A stretch of 43,700 nt of DNA from Pseudovibrio sp. JCM 19062 (GCA_001310715.1 BAXV01000032.1:1-43700); one strand, 5' to 3'. Positions 1 through 9,983 are shown, counted from the stretch's first letter. Numbers and translations: made by a program. Notes: generated from the sequence alone by a model not told the origin.

Positions 1-464
1 CCTTGAGCTGCTTCTTGTGCCACTTCCATGGCCTGATCGAAGTCCAGTCCGAGCAGAGCTGCCATTGCGCCCTCACCCACTGGAACTGCTTTTTGCATGG
101 CGTCACCGCGGATACGCAGTAGGCGCGCTGCATCAGCGATGCTCAGGGAACCTGCCGCAGCCAGTGCAGAATACTCACCTAAAGAGTGACCAGCAACGAA
201 GCTTGCAGCCTTGGACAGGTCCACACCCTTAGCCTCAAGCACACGCATAGTGGCGAGACTGACTGCCATAAGAGCTGGCTGGGTGTTTGCTGTTAGGGTC
301 AGCTCGTCGGCTGGACCTTCCCACATGATCTTGGTCAGAGACTGACCGAGAGCTGCATCAACTTCCTCAAATACAGCGCGCGCTTCCGGGAACGTGTCGG
401 CAAGTTCCTTACCCATTCCAACCGTCTGGCTACCCTGTCCGGGAAATGTAAATGCAATAGTCAT
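1..464 (-). CDS. fabD: Malonyl-CoA:ACP transacylase FabD (N-terminal part, cut by window edge)
   Basis: Transfers malonyl groups from CoA to acyl carrier protein to start each round of type II fatty-acid synthesis in the cytoplasm. About 154 residues are visible from an ATG at 464-462; the C-terminal half lies off the left edge. The N-terminus carries the family signature FPGQGSQ (residues 7-13) and the nucleophile elbow GHSLGEY with the acylated serine at about residue 94. An Arg in the LLRIRGDAMQ stretch, as in other FabD proteins, would bind the malonyl carboxylate. The reading frame is intact over the visible part. It is transcribed away from rpsF, so the 509-base gap to the right holds divergent promoters. 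Confidence 0.96.
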   Translation of the reverse strand, partial: MTIAFTFPGQGSQTVGMGKELADTFPEARAVFEEVDAALGQSLTKIMWEGPADELTLTANTQPALMAVSLATMRVLEAKGVDLSKAASFVAGHSLGEYSALAAAGSLSIADAARLLRIRGDAMQKAVPVGEGAMAALLGLDFDQAMEVAQEAAQ

Positions 465-973
465 TTATTAGTAGCTCCGTCGCACTTTTATCGCGTAATT
501 GTGGGCCAATCGCCTCAAATGTAGGATCCCACTTTGTATTCCAAGATGGGCGGCTATAAATTCAGCAAATACGTGCAAATTATGACCGCGCCCAAATAAG
601 TAGCAGTGCAGATGCCCTATTCGTCAGCCATCTACACCCTCAAGAAACCTAGGGGAAACCTCGGTTACCTGTGCATTCATCGGGGGGACATGAGCCGTTT
701 CGCTGGCACAATGTCAAGACTACAACTGGAAAAAGGCCTTTTTCCCCGTTACCGCTTGTCTTTTGCAGGGGATTGGCTATAAAGCCCCTCTCGTTTCCGG
801 TATTTGGCCGGAGGCTTAAAGGAAGGCAGCTCTTCGGACTGCAGGAATTGAAAGATATCCGACTTCCCGTGTCTCCGCTCTTGTGAAACATCTTCTTGCG
901 GCCTTTTTCTGAGGGCCATTCGAAGGGGCTTTGCGCCGATACCGGAATTGTTTGATTCAGAAAGGCAATCCAC
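465..973. other. Divergent intergenic region fabD / rpsF
   Basis: These 509 bases separate the divergent fabD and rpsF genes and contain no convincing reading frame. They should hold the fabD promoter on the minus strand and the rpsF promoter and mRNA leader on the plus strand. The only strong structure I see is the 18-bp perfect palindrome at 728-745. Just before rpsF an AAAGG ribosome-binding sequence (960-964) precedes the ATG. The leader of rpsF in many bacteria binds the S6:S18 complex for feedback control; I could not convincingly fold that motif here. Confidence 0.5.
728..745. promoter_or_regulatory. 18-bp perfect palindrome in the rpsF leader
   Basis: GGAAAAAGGCCTTTTTCC reads identically on both strands. 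It lies about 230 bases upstream of the rpsF start. As RNA it could only form a hairpin with a very tight loop, so a dimeric protein site or a terminator-like arm for a leader transcript are both possible. Its function is not known. Confidence 0.4.
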
Positions 974-1404
974 ATGGCGCTCTATGAGCACGTGTTCCTG
1001 GCACGCCAGGACATTTCTACCCAGCAGGTTGAAGCCCTCGTTGAGCAGTTCAAAACTGTTCTCGAAGAAAACGGCGGCAAAGTCGGCAAGATCGAAACCT
1101 GGGGTCTGCGCACCCTGACTTACCGTATCAACAAGAACCGTAAGGCTCACTACATTCTGATGAACGTAGATGCTCCTCATGCGGCTGTTGCTGAAATGGA
1201 ACGTCTGCAGGGCCTGAGCGAAGACATTCTTCGTTTCATGACCATTCGCGTAGAAGAGCTGGACGAAGAACAGTCCGCTATGATGCAGAAGCGTGATCGT
1301 GATGACCGCCGTCGCGGTGATCGCAATGACCGTGGCCCTCGCCAGATCGTGGTGATCGTGGTCCACGTCCTGATCGTCGTCCTGAAGCACCTGCAGCGGA
1401 GTAA
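974..1404 (+). CDS. rpsF: Small ribosomal subunit protein S6 (one-base frame break near the C-terminus)
   Basis: S6 binds 16S rRNA together with S18 on the platform of the 30S subunit. The first 120 or so residues are standard S6 ([15 protein letters not shown]..., with the [17 protein letters not shown] strand and the [20 protein letters not shown] helix). Alphaproteobacterial S6 proteins carry a basic/acidic Arg-Asp-rich tail, and this one starts normally. After about 1343 the frame as given runs into hydrophobic residues and a TGA at 1406-1408. Moving one base restores an Arg/Asp/Pro-rich tail ending PEAPAAE and a TAA at 1402-1404, giving 143 residues. The break is therefore a missing base. 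rpsR follows after 6 bases, as one operon. Confidence 0.93.
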
Positions 1405-1410
1405 TTGAAA

Positions 1411-1655
1411 ATGGCTGAATCTTCTTCCGCAGGACGTCGTCCTTTCTTCCGTCGTCGTAAGACTGCCCATTCTCCGGCGCGAACGCTCCGAAGATTGACT
1501 ACAAGGACATCCGTCTTCTGCAGCGCTACATTTCTGAGCGCGGCAAGATCGTTCCTTCCCGTATTACCGCAGTATCTGCGAAGAAACAGCGTGAACTGGC
1601 TCGTGCCATCAAACGCGCTCGTTTCCTCGGCCTGCTGCCGTTCGTAATCAAGTAA
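1411..1655 (+). CDS. rpsR: Small ribosomal subunit protein S18 (one-base frame break)
   Basis: S18 is the partner of S6 on the 30S platform. The start ATG at 1411 gives [18 protein letters not shown], the normal basic N-terminus. At about 1459-1462 one base is missing (GACTGCCC where a conserved Thr-Cys-Pro needs one more). In the next frame the protein continues as [28 protein letters not shown] and ends [13 protein letters not shown] at TAA 1653-1655, 81 residues, the usual S18 length. S18 is essential, so the break is best read as sequence error. A strong terminator follows at 1669-1700. Confidence 0.92.
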
Positions 1656-1668
1656 GCCTTGATTATCA

Positions 1669-1700
1669 GTCAGGATGCTCTGCATCCTGACCTTTTTTTT
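1669..1700 (+). terminator. Rho-independent terminator after rpsR
   Basis: A perfect 10-bp stem (GTCAGGATGC / GCATCCTGAC) with a 3-base loop is followed directly by C and eight T. It stands between rpsR and rplI, so rplI must have its own promoter or depend on read-through. Confidence 0.93.
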
Positions 1701-1803
1701 GATTCCGGCCTACCGGGATCACAGTTGAGAGACTGCTCGCATAAGCGGCGCCTCTCTCTAACTGCGGATCATACTTTCCGCAGGACAGCATAGGAGAAAT
1801 TCC

Positions 1804-2421
1804 ATGAAAGTTATCCTTCTTGAGCGTGTGGCTAAACTTGGCCAGATGGGCGAAACCGTTAACGTAAAAGACGGTTACGCACGTAACTACCTACTGCCTC
1901 AGGCAAAAGCACTTCGTGCAAACAAAGCGAACCTTGAGCGCTTTGAAAACGAACGCGCACAGCTTGAAGCACGTAACCTTGAGCGCAAGAGCGAAGCTGA
2001 AGCAGTTGGCGAAAAGCTGGCTGGTCAGAGCATCATTGTTATTCGCGCTGCTGGCGAAACCGGCCAGCTTTACGGTTCTGTTGCAACCCGCGACATCGCA
2101 GGTCAGCTGACCGAAGCAGGCTTCACCGTTGTTCGCTCCCAGGTTTCCCTGCGCGCACCAATCAAGACCATTGGTCTGCACGAAGTGTCCATCGTCCTTC
2201 ACCCTGAAGTTGAAGTTGAAGTCTCTGTTAACGTCGCTCGTTCTGCAGACGAAGCTGTACGTCAGGCAGCAGGCGAAGACCTCACCGTACAGGATGAAGA
2301 CTCCTTCGAATTCGACGAAGATCTTGAAGAAGATGAAGATCTGGAAGAAGGCGACGAAAGCGAAGAAGCAGAAGCATCTGCAGAAGACGCTGAAGGCGAA
2401 GAAAAAGAAACTGAAGCCTAA
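1804..2421 (+). CDS. rplI: Large ribosomal subunit protein L9
   Basis: L9 binds 23S rRNA near the L1 stalk and helps keep reading frame during translation. The frame is intact: 205 residues from ATG 1804, preceded by a clear AGGAG (1791-1795). The N-terminal domain [32 protein letters not shown] is canonical and is followed by the long connecting helix (about residues 40-75) and the C-terminal RNA-binding domain ending near residue 150. The last 45 or so residues form a very acidic tail, mostly Glu and Asp. Extended acidic tails occur in other alphaproteobacterial L9 proteins; this one is at the long end compared with the roughly 150-residue core. A terminator follows. Confidence 0.97.
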   Translation: MKVILLERVAKLGQMGETVNVKDGYARNYLLPQAKALRANKANLERFENERAQLEARNLERKSEAEAVGEKLAGQSIIVIRAAGETGQLYGSVATRDIAGQLTEAGFTVVRSQVSLRAPIKTIGLHEVSIVLHPEVEVEVSVNVARSADEAVRQAAGEDLTVQDEDSFEFDEDLEEDEDLEEGDESEEAEASAEDAEGEEKETEA

Positions 2422-2440
2422 TATTTCTTCAGTCCTCTCT

Positions 2441-2474
2441 AAAAAGGCAGGGTCTCCGACTCTGCCTTTTTTTT
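2441..2474 (+). terminator. Rho-independent terminator after rplI
   Basis: The stem GGCAGGGTC / GACTCTGCC (9 pairs, one G-T) has a TCC loop, is preceded by five A and followed by eight T. It ends the rplI transcript and separates it from dnaB. Confidence 0.93.
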
Positions 2475-2755
2475 CGACTTAACCTGATAGAATCGGCAAG
2501 AACTCCTGCGATTCTCTACCTTAGGAAATACTTTGTTAATAATTGCGGCTACAGTGAAAATCCCTGAACACAGCTGAATTTAAACAATTTTTCTCATCTT
2601 TACGCGTGTTTGGGGTGCGGTGACTGTCAATTGGCAAGATGCGATTTTCCCCGTTGATTTATATTTGTTCAAGAACTGAGCTTAAGGTGTGAAAGCCCCC
2701 TTTTCCTACCCGCATTAAAGCTGTAACCAAGTTGCCAACCGGCACGAGGGGCGGA

Positions 2756-4241
2756 ATGAAGGCACAGTCCAAAAATTAGAGAAGGCTAGTGAGACCATGA
2801 GAGTGGTACCGCATAATGCCGAAGCAGAGCGCCAGCTTCTTGGTGCCATTATGGTGAACAACGAGACCTACTATCGTGTCTCGGAGTTCTTGGAAGCGCG
2901 CCATTTTTTCTTAGCTCCCCACAAGGATATCTATGACAAATGCGGAGCGCTGATTAAAGCGGGCAAGATTGCCTCGCCTATCACGCTAAAGACATTTTTC
3001 CCGGCAGACGAAAAAAAATTGCAGACTTGTCTGCGACTCAGTATCTGCTGCGTCTTGCAGGTGATGCGACTTCTGTGATCAACGCAGAAGATTACGGCAA
3101 GACCATTTATGATCTGGCAACCCGTCGTAACCTGATCACCATTGGCGAAGACATGGTGAACATTGCTTATGACGCGCCGATCGACATGCCACCATCCTCT
3201 CAGATTGATGACGCAGAGCGTCGTTTGTTTGAACTGGCAGAAACAGGCCGTTCTGATGGTGGTTTTCAGGACTTTGGTAGTGCACTGACGCAAACCATCG
3301 AGATGGCGGCTGCGGCTTTTCAGCGTGAAGGTGCGCTTTCCGGTATTTCCACGGGATTGCGTGATCTGGACAAGCTGATGGGTGGCCTACAGTCTTCAGA
3401 TTTGGTGGTGCTGGCTGGTCGTCCTGCGATGGGTAAAACCTCGCTTGCGACGAACATTGCTACAATATCGCCCAGAACTACCAGACCGAAGAAATGCCAG
3501 ACGGCGAGTTGAAAACCATCAACGGCGGCGTTGTTGGTTTCTTCTCACTGGAAATGAGCGCTGAACAGCTGGCGACTCGTATCATCTCCGAGCAGACCGA
3601 GATCTCCTCCTCAAAGATTCGCCGCGGCGACATCAACGAGGCGGACTTTGAAAAGCTCGTGGCTGCGACCCAGCACATGCAGCACGTTCCACTGCACGTG
3701 GACCAGACCGGTGGTATTTCCATCGCTTCTCTTGTCTCCAAGGCACGACGCCTGAAGAGACAAAAGGGTCTGAACATGATCGTGGTGGATTATATCCAGC
3801 TTCTGACCGGCTCTTCAAAGAATCAGCAACCGCGTTCAGGAAATTACGGAGATCACCACGGGCCTCAAGGCGTTGGCGAAGGAACTTAATGTTCCGATTA
3901 TCGCCCTCTCCCAGCTTTCCCGTCAGGTTGAAAACCGTGATGACAAACGGCCACAGATGTCTGACCTTCGCGAATCCGGTTCGATCGAACAGGATGCGGA
4001 CGTAATTCTGTTCGTGTACCGCGAAGAATACTACATGGGTAAGAAGGAACCGCCTGAAGGTACGCCTGAGTACGAGGAATGGAGTTCCAAGATGGAGCAG
4101 TTGCGCGGCAAGGCGGAAGTGATTATCGCCAAGCAGCGTCACGGTCCAACCGGTATTGTTGATCTTCAGTTCCAGGGCGAGTTCACTCGCTTCTCCGATC
4201 TGGCAGATGACGCCCATATTCCTGACAGGATCATGGAATAA
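2756..4241 (+). CDS. dnaB: Replicative DNA helicase DnaB (three to four frame breaks)
   Basis: Hexameric 5'-3' helicase that unwinds the replication fork. The N-terminal primase-interaction domain is [18 protein letters not shown]..., and the RecA-like motor carries Walker [25 protein letters not shown], the DYIQLL Walker B strand and the [10 protein letters not shown] / [13 protein letters not shown] signatures. The protein must be pieced together: one A is missing from the eight-A run 3011-3018, one T at 3460-3461 and two A at 3828-3829; each repair gives uninterrupted DnaB homology. The first ATG in the uncorrected frame is 2797, but that starts abruptly at the conserved VVPHN. One further A in the run 2771-2775 would join an upstream ATG at 2756, preceded by GAGGGGC, and add about 14 residues. 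I give that start as an inference. DnaB is essential, so the gene is unlikely to be truly broken. Confidence 0.9.
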
Positions 4242-4270
4242 GGAAGGTTTAGCCTACTGAATTAGTGAAT

Positions 4271-4320
4271 GACCCGGAGTTACACACATCAGTTGTGCAG
4301 TGCTTCGGGTCTTTCTTTTT
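4271..4320 (+). terminator. Terminator-like hairpin after dnaB
   Basis: GACCCGGAG (4271-4279) pairs with CTTCGGGTC over 9 positions with one G-T pair, enclosing a loop of about 22 bases that may itself pair. TTTCTTTTT follows immediately. Confidence 0.75.
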
Positions 4321-4376
4321 AAATGCTGCTATGTTTTGTAGGTTATCGGGCATTCAAAGAATCTGAAGGCAATCGC

Positions 4377-5523
4377 GTGACACACTCGCACTGTTACCTC
4401 TGACCGTCCTACGCTGTCTGCTGGGGGCGCTGCAAAACTAATCATTGACCTAACCGCTCTGCGCTCCAACTGGGACTATCTGAATGAGAAGGTGGGCGAG
4501 AGTTGCACCTGTGCTGTGGTTTTAAAGGCCAACGGCTATGGGACAGGCGCGGTTGAGGTTGGCAAAGCGCTTTATGATGCTGGTGCCCGCGTCTTTTTGT
4601 TGCGTTTCCGGAAGAAGGCATTGAACTGCGCAAGCAGCTACCGCACGTAGAAATCTACGTTCTGAGTGGTCTCTTTCGCGAGCATGAGAAGTTTTACTAC
4701 GATTTTGATCTGAAGCCGGTCCTTAATAGCCATGAAGAGGCTGCTGAATGGTCTTCCTTTGCGCAAGGCTTGATGCGGAACTTCCTGCGGCCCTTCATTT
4801 TGATACGGGCATGCACCGTCTTGGTTTGCCCGCACGTGATGCGCGCAAGATCGCTGGATCTTCTGCCTTGTTCAAAGGCATCAAAGTGGATCTGATCATG
4901 AGCCATCTTGCCTGTGCGGATACGCCAGACCATGCGCTCAATAAAAAGCAGCTCACTCGGTTCCAGCGTGTTTGTGAGTTTTTTTCCCGGTGCACGCCGG
5001 TCTTTGTGTAATTCTTCGGGGATTTTCCTTGGCCCTGAGTACCATTTCGATTTGGTTCGGCCCGGTATTGCGCTTTACGGCGGCAATCCGGTTCCCGACC
5101 AACCGAACCCAATGCGTCCGGTGGCCCATGTTCACGGAGAGATCATCAGTTTACGCGAGGTTCCGGCAGGTGATTCAGTGGGATACGGGGCTTCCCGTGT
5201 AACACTACGGAAAAGCCGAATCGCAACCATCAATGCAGGATATGCAGATGGTCTGCACCGGCGGGTTGGCAGCTCCGATGATCAGCAATGGAGCGCGTGT
5301 ATACATCAACGGGCACTTTGCCCCGATCTTTGGCCGCGTGTCCATGGACATGATTGCAGTTGATGTGACTGACATCCCTGAAGAGCATTTATCGCGCGGG
5401 ACGCCCGTTGAGATTATGGGGACGCACGTAAACGTGGATGAATTGGCAAACTTTGCTCAAACGATCCCATATGAATTGCTGTGTAGCCTAGGAGCACGCT
5501 ATACACGCCACTATAAACGCTAG
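4377..5523 (+). CDS. alr: Alanine racemase (about five frame breaks)
   Basis: PLP enzyme converting L- to D-alanine for peptidoglycan. Fragments in different frames line up in order with Alr: IIDLTALRSNW and the PLP-lysine segment AVVLKANGYGTGA near the N-terminus, LHFDTGMHRLGLPA, NSSGIFLGPEYHFDLVRPGIALYG, then INAGYADGLHRR and the C-terminal GRVSMDMIAVDVTD with the Tyr-containing end. Breaks are needed near 4381 (AC repeat), 4594-4598 (T run), 4764-4772, 4979-4985 (seven T, reads as one extra) and 5264-5277. The start is GTG 4377 with GAAGG eight bases before it, but it needs the first repair. Five breaks in 1.1 kb is the highest density in the window. As Alr is usually essential, error is likelier than decay, though a second racemase elsewhere could not be excluded. 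Confidence 0.88.
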
Positions 5524-5556
5524 CGAACCAAACACTGGCAGGAACCTGAATTCAAA

Positions 5557-6959
5557 ATGGCGAAACGCTCCCTTTCATTTGTCTGTCAGTCTTGTGGGGC
5601 AACCACACTTAAATGGGCTGGCCGCTGCGAATCATGCGGTGAATGGAACACAATTCAGGAAGAGCAGCAGGCTGGTGGCATTGGAGCTGGACCCAAAACA
5701 GCAACACGGGCCAAGGGCCGCGTTGTCCCGTTAGTTGGGCTTTCAGGCGAAACCAAAGAAGCGCCGCGAATCGTTACGGGCGTAGCTGAGCTGGACCGGG
5801 TGACCGGCGGCGGCTTTGTTAAAGGCTCCGCCCTGCTTGTTGGTGGTGATCCGGGAATCGGTAAATCCACTCTGTTGACGCAAGCCAGCGCCCACCTTGC
5901 ATTGCAAGGCCACAACATCGTTATATCTCTGGCGAGGAAGCGGTGGATCAGGTGCGGCTGCGTGCTGAGCGTCTTGGACTGCGGGATGCACCGGTTCAAC
6001 TTGCGGCGGAGACGAGCGTTGAAGATATTCTGACAACGCTAGAAGACAAGAAGGGTAGTGAGCGCCCTAACCTTGTGATCATCGACAGTATCCAGACACT
6101 TTGGACAGAGATGGCTGATTCCCCTCCGGGGACGGTGACACAGGTACGCGCCTCTGCGCAGGCTCTCGTTCGTTTTGCCAAGAAAACCGGCACCACTGTT
6201 GTGCTTGTTGGTCACGTGACCAAAGATGGTCAGATCGCTGGCCCTCGTGTCGTGGAGCATATGGTTGATGCTGTGCTCTATTTTGAGGGCGATAATGCGC
6301 ATCAGTACCGAATCTTGCGCGCGGTGAAAAACCGCTTTGGCCCGACTGATGAGATCGGCGTCTTCGAGATGTCTGATAAGGGGCTACGGGAAGTAAAGAA
6401 CCCCAGCGCCATGTTCCTGAGTGAGCGCAGCGCCACTGCTCCAGGTTCAGCCGTGTTTGCCGGAATAGAAGGAACCCGGCCCTTGCTGGTTGAGATGCAA
6501 GCGCTTGTGGCCCCTTCTCCGCTAGGCACTCCGCGCCGGGCGGTGATCGGCTGGGACAGCGCACGCCTCTCCATGATTTTGGCAGTGCTAGAAGCGCGCT
6601 GCGGTGTTAAGTTTACACAGCATGACGTTTATCTGAACGTCGCTGGTGGCCTGAGGATTAATGAACCGGGAGCTGACCTTGCAGTTGCTGCAGCTCTTAT
6701 CTCATCGCTTAGTGGGGTTGCTCTTCCCCTCGAATGCGTCTATTTCGGCGAAATCAGTCTGTCTGGCGCGGTTCGACCAGTTGCCCAAGCTGCTTCCCGA
6801 TTAAAGGAAGCTCAAAAGCTTGGATTCGGTCAGGCGGTTATACCTGACGGGAATATGAAAGAAGGCTCCAAAGCGCTTGGTCATATTAAAGGACTTGAGG
6901 AGCTTGGAGATTTGGTAGCAAATATAGCTGCCAGTACGCATAAAATGGAAAACGCTTAA
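5557..6959 (+). CDS. radA: DNA repair protein RadA (Sms), one frame break
   Basis: RecA-related helicase that drives branch migration during recombinational repair. Domains in order: four-cysteine zinc finger (C10, C13, C24, C27), RecA-like ATPase with Walker A GGDPGIGKST at residues 96-105, the RadA-specific KNRFG motif (in AVKNRFGPTDEIGVFEM), and a Lon-protease-like C-terminal domain (EPGADLAVAAALISSL). One T is missing at 5921-5922: with it the text reads NIVYISGEEAVDQVRLRAERLG and continues unbroken to TAA 6957-6959. Corrected length is about 467 residues, normal for RadA. It starts 33 bases after alr on the same strand and precedes cvpA by 81 bases. Confidence 0.95.
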
Positions 6960-7040
6960 GGGACTTACCTGGGCTGATTTTAACCGGCAGGCATTTTTGT
7001 TGGTTTGCCTGCCAGTCAAACAAGGGACATGTGTCGACAG

Positions 7041-7666
7041 ATGCCGATCACACTCTTAGACGGAATTCTATTGGCTATCATGCTGATCTCAGGCGTTCTT
7101 GCGATGATTCGCGGGTTCGTTCGTGAGGTCCTTTCTATTGCATCATGGGTGGCTGCAGCGGTTGCGGCTTATTTCTTCTACGGCAGCCTGAAACCATTTG
7201 TGTTGCAGCACGTGGCCAATGACACACTGGCGACTGCGATTGCTGCAGGCGCGGTGTTCCTCGTAACATTGATTCTGGTGAGCTACATCACCATGCGCAT
7301 TTCAGACTTCGTGCTGGACAGCCGCATTGGCGCACTTGACAGAACCCTGGGTTTTGTCTTTGGCGCAGCCGCGGTTTCCTACTTGTTGTTGTTGCGCTAT
7401 TATTCTTCAACTGGTTTGTACCCGAGCCTCGGCAGCCAAACTGGATCATTGATGCTAAATCCAGGCATCTTTTGGTAACCAGCGGCCAGAATCTGGTTTC
7501 GGCTCTGCCAGATGACCCAGAGCGTGCTATAATGGACCAGATCCGCCAGCAGGGCGGTGCAGATGGCTCAGCAACAGGCACAGCCAGTGACGAAGAAGCC
7601 CGCTACTCCCCAAGTGAGCGGCGAGGACTGGATCAGTTGACGGCCTCCGGCGATGGCCAGAACTAA
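7041..7666 (+). CDS. cvpA: CvpA family membrane protein (one frame break)
   Basis: CvpA was named for colicin V production; the family is a small inner-membrane protein commonly encoded beside purF, as here. I use ATG 7041 because MPITLLDGILLAIMLISG matches the family start; an in-frame ATG at 7029 is the alternative. Four membrane segments are visible: about residues 3-22, 27-47, 60-82 and, after repair, 98-122. One C is missing at 7369-7370; with it the frame reads GAARGFLLVVVALLFFNWFVP and continues into a polar cytoplasmic tail ending at TAA 7664-7666, 208 residues in all. Without the repair the protein would stop at 7478 and lose the tail. purF follows after 47 bases. Confidence 0.9.
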
Positions 7667-7713
7667 GCTTTTACGTTGATATTAGGCCCAAGTAAGAACC
7701 AAGGAGTGATGCC

Positions 7714-9206
7714 ATGAGCAGTGGCGTATCAAACAATTCTGCCGCTCTGACCGAGCTACAGGCGGATTTTGACGGCGATACCCTGCACGAGGAATGCGGC
7801 GTTTTTGGCATTCTTGGACATGATGATGCAGCAGCGCTGACGGCTCTGGGGCTTCATGCCCTTCAGCATCGCGGACAGGAAGCTGCTGGCATTGTAACGT
7901 TTGATGGGGACCAGTTCCGCTCGGAACGGCATATGGGGCTGGTTGGTGATCATTTCACCCATCAAGAAACCATCGACAACCTGAAGGGGCCCTACGCGGT
8001 TGGTCACGTCCGCTACTCCACCACCGGTGAAGCAGCGCTGCGCAACATTCAGCCGTTGTTTGCCGAGCTGGATGGCGGTGGCATCGCGATCTGTCATAAC
8101 GGCAACTTCACCAATGCAATGACCCTACGCCGCCAGCTGATCAAGGATGGCGCTATTTGCCAGTCCACATCTGACAGTGAAGTGGTTTTGCAGCTGGTTG
8201 CCCGCTCCCGCGAGACCAAAATCGTTGATCGTTTCATCGAGCCATCAGCCAGATGGAAGGCGCTTATTCTCTTGTTGCTCTGACACGCAAGAAGCTGATT
8301 GGCGCACGTGATCCGTTTGGAATTCGCCCGCTTGTTCTGGGTGATCTGAACGGTGCTCCTATTCTGGCCAGCGAGACCTGCGCGCTTGATATTATTGGCG
8401 CAAAATTCATCCGCGAAGTGGAGAATGGCGAGGTTGTTGTTTGTACTCCGGGTGGTATCGAAAGCTACTTCCCATTCGGCAAGCGCACTGCCCGTCCGGA
8501 TATCTTCGAGTACATCTACTTCTCCCGTCCGGACAGCGTGTTGAATGGTCACTCCGTTTATGACGTTCGCAAGCGTTTTGGCCGTGTACTGGCGCAGGAA
8601 AGCGCAGTGGAAGCGGATGTGATTGTTCCGGTTCCCGATTCCGGTGTGCCTGCTGCTCTTGGGTTTGCAGCAGAAAGCGGCGTTCCGTTCGAGCTCGGCA
8701 TCATCCGAAACCACTATGTTGGACGGACCTTCATTGAGCCAACACAGCAAATCCGTACGCTTGGTGTTAAGCTGAAGCACTCTGCCAACAGAGCGCAGAT
8801 TGAAGGCAAACGTGTGGTGTTGGTGGATGACAGTCTTGTGCGTGGTACCACCAGTGTCAAAATCGTTCAAATGATCAGGGATGCTGGCGCCAAGGAAGTT
8901 CATTTCCGTCTGGCCTCACCTCCAATCAAGTTCTCCGATTACTACGGTATCGATACGCCGGTGCGCGAAAAGCTGCTTGCGGCCAAGTATGACCTTGAAG
9001 GCATGCGCAAGTATATTGGCGCAGACACACTCGCCTTTCTGAGCATTGATGGCGTCTACCGTGCCATGGGCCATGAGAATGGCCGTGACAACGAGAACCC
9101 GCAGTTCACTGATCACTGCTTTACAGGGGACTACCCTACCCCGCTGACAGATCTGTCTGACGATGTAGACACACGTCAGGCTCCCCGCCTTGTAGAAACT
9201 GGTTAA
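7714..9206 (+). CDS. purF: Amidophosphoribosyltransferase PurF (one frame break)
   Basis: First committed step of purine synthesis: PRPP plus glutamine gives phosphoribosylamine. ATG 7714 has AAGGAG seven bases upstream. Residues 1-27 form a propeptide and Cys28 in HEECGVFGI is the N-terminal nucleophile after processing. The glutaminase domain shows LQHRGQEAAGI and RYSTTG; the phosphoribosyltransferase domain shows the PRPP loop VVLVDDSLVRGTT. One G is missing at about 8241; with it the frame reads [32 protein letters not shown]. Corrected length is about 497 residues. Absence of the Bacillus-type iron-sulfur cysteines was not checked in detail. The SDR gene follows after 5 bases, probably cotranscribed. 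Confidence 0.96.
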
Positions 9207-9211
9207 GTTCA

Positions 9212-9958
9212 ATGAGTTCCAAAAGACTTGAAGGTCGTGTGGCCGTTGTCACGGGTGCATCCCGTGGCATCGGCTATTTTGCTGCGAAAAAGCTTGCTGA
9301 AGAAGGGGCGCACGTTATTGCTGTTGCGCGTACTGTTGGCGGACTGGAAGAGCTGGATGATGAAATCCAGCAGGTTGGCAGCTCGGCCACGCTTGTGCCA
9401 CTCGACCTGACCGATTTTGACGCGATTGATCGTCTGGGTGCTGCAATCTTTGAACGTTGGAAGAAGCTCGACATTCTGGTGGGTAATGCTGGTATTCTCG
9501 GGCCGACATCTCCACTTGGTCACGTTGATCCAAAGAAGTTCGATGATGTCATGAAAATCAACGTGACGGCGAACTGGCGTCTGCTTCGGTCACTGGACCC
9601 GCTGTTACGTCAGTCGGATGCTGGCCGTGCGGTCTTCCTGACCTCATCAGCTTCGCAACGGTGTCGTGCCTACTGGGGACCTTACTCCATCTCCAAAGCT
9701 GCTCTGGAGGCGCTGGTCCATACCTATGTGAACGAAACGCGTAAGACCAATGTAAAGTCCATGTTGGTCAATCCGGGTGCTACACGAACAGGGATGCGGG
9801 CCAAAGCGATGCCGGGTGAAGATCCAATGACTTTGCCACACGCCTCCGAAGTTTCCGATGATATTGTGCGCTTCTGTCTGCCTGAGAGCGAAGAGAATGG
9901 TCGCATCTACGACTACCAGATCAAGACCCTGCGCGATTTCGTTGAGCCGTCCTACTAA
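9212..9958 (+). CDS. Short-chain dehydrogenase/reductase
   Basis: Intact 248-residue classical SDR. The Rossmann cofactor motif TGASRGIG is at residues 14-21, NAG at 92-94, catalytic Ser around 145-147, and YSISK gives Tyr158 and Lys162. The sequence ends in the unusual aromatic EPSY. The substrate cannot be told from sequence. It begins five bases after the purF stop, so it is almost certainly cotranscribed with purF; a purF-SDR pair of this kind is, as far as I know, common in Hyphomicrobiales, which argues for a conserved but unassigned role. The reading frame is undamaged and a strong terminator follows. Confidence 0.93.
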   Translation: MSSKRLEGRVAVVTGASRGIGYFAAKKLAEEGAHVIAVARTVGGLEELDDEIQQVGSSATLVPLDLTDFDAIDRLGAAIFERWKKLDILVGNAGILGPTSPLGHVDPKKFDDVMKINVTANWRLLRSLDPLLRQSDAGRAVFLTSSASQRCRAYWGPYSISKAALEALVHTYVNETRKTNVKSMLVNPGATRTGMRAKAMPGEDPMTLPHASEVSDDIVRFCLPESEENGRIYDYQIKTLRDFVEPSY

Positions 9959-9983
9959 GCACGGCCTGCTGTTATAGAAATCT

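Noticed and set aside
749..1685. Long minus-strand reading frames opposite rpsF and rpsR
   Set aside because: They are antisense shadows of ribosomal protein genes with repetitive, non-family residues.
2756..5523. Programmed ribosomal frameshifting in dnaB and alr
   Set aside because: Breaks fall at random places, several per gene, without slippery heptamers plus pseudoknots, and hit most genes in the window; sequence error explains all of them.
4377..5523. alr as a true pseudogene
   Set aside because: Five breaks is dense, but residues around every break are conserved and no missense decay is visible; same error type as in essential neighbours.
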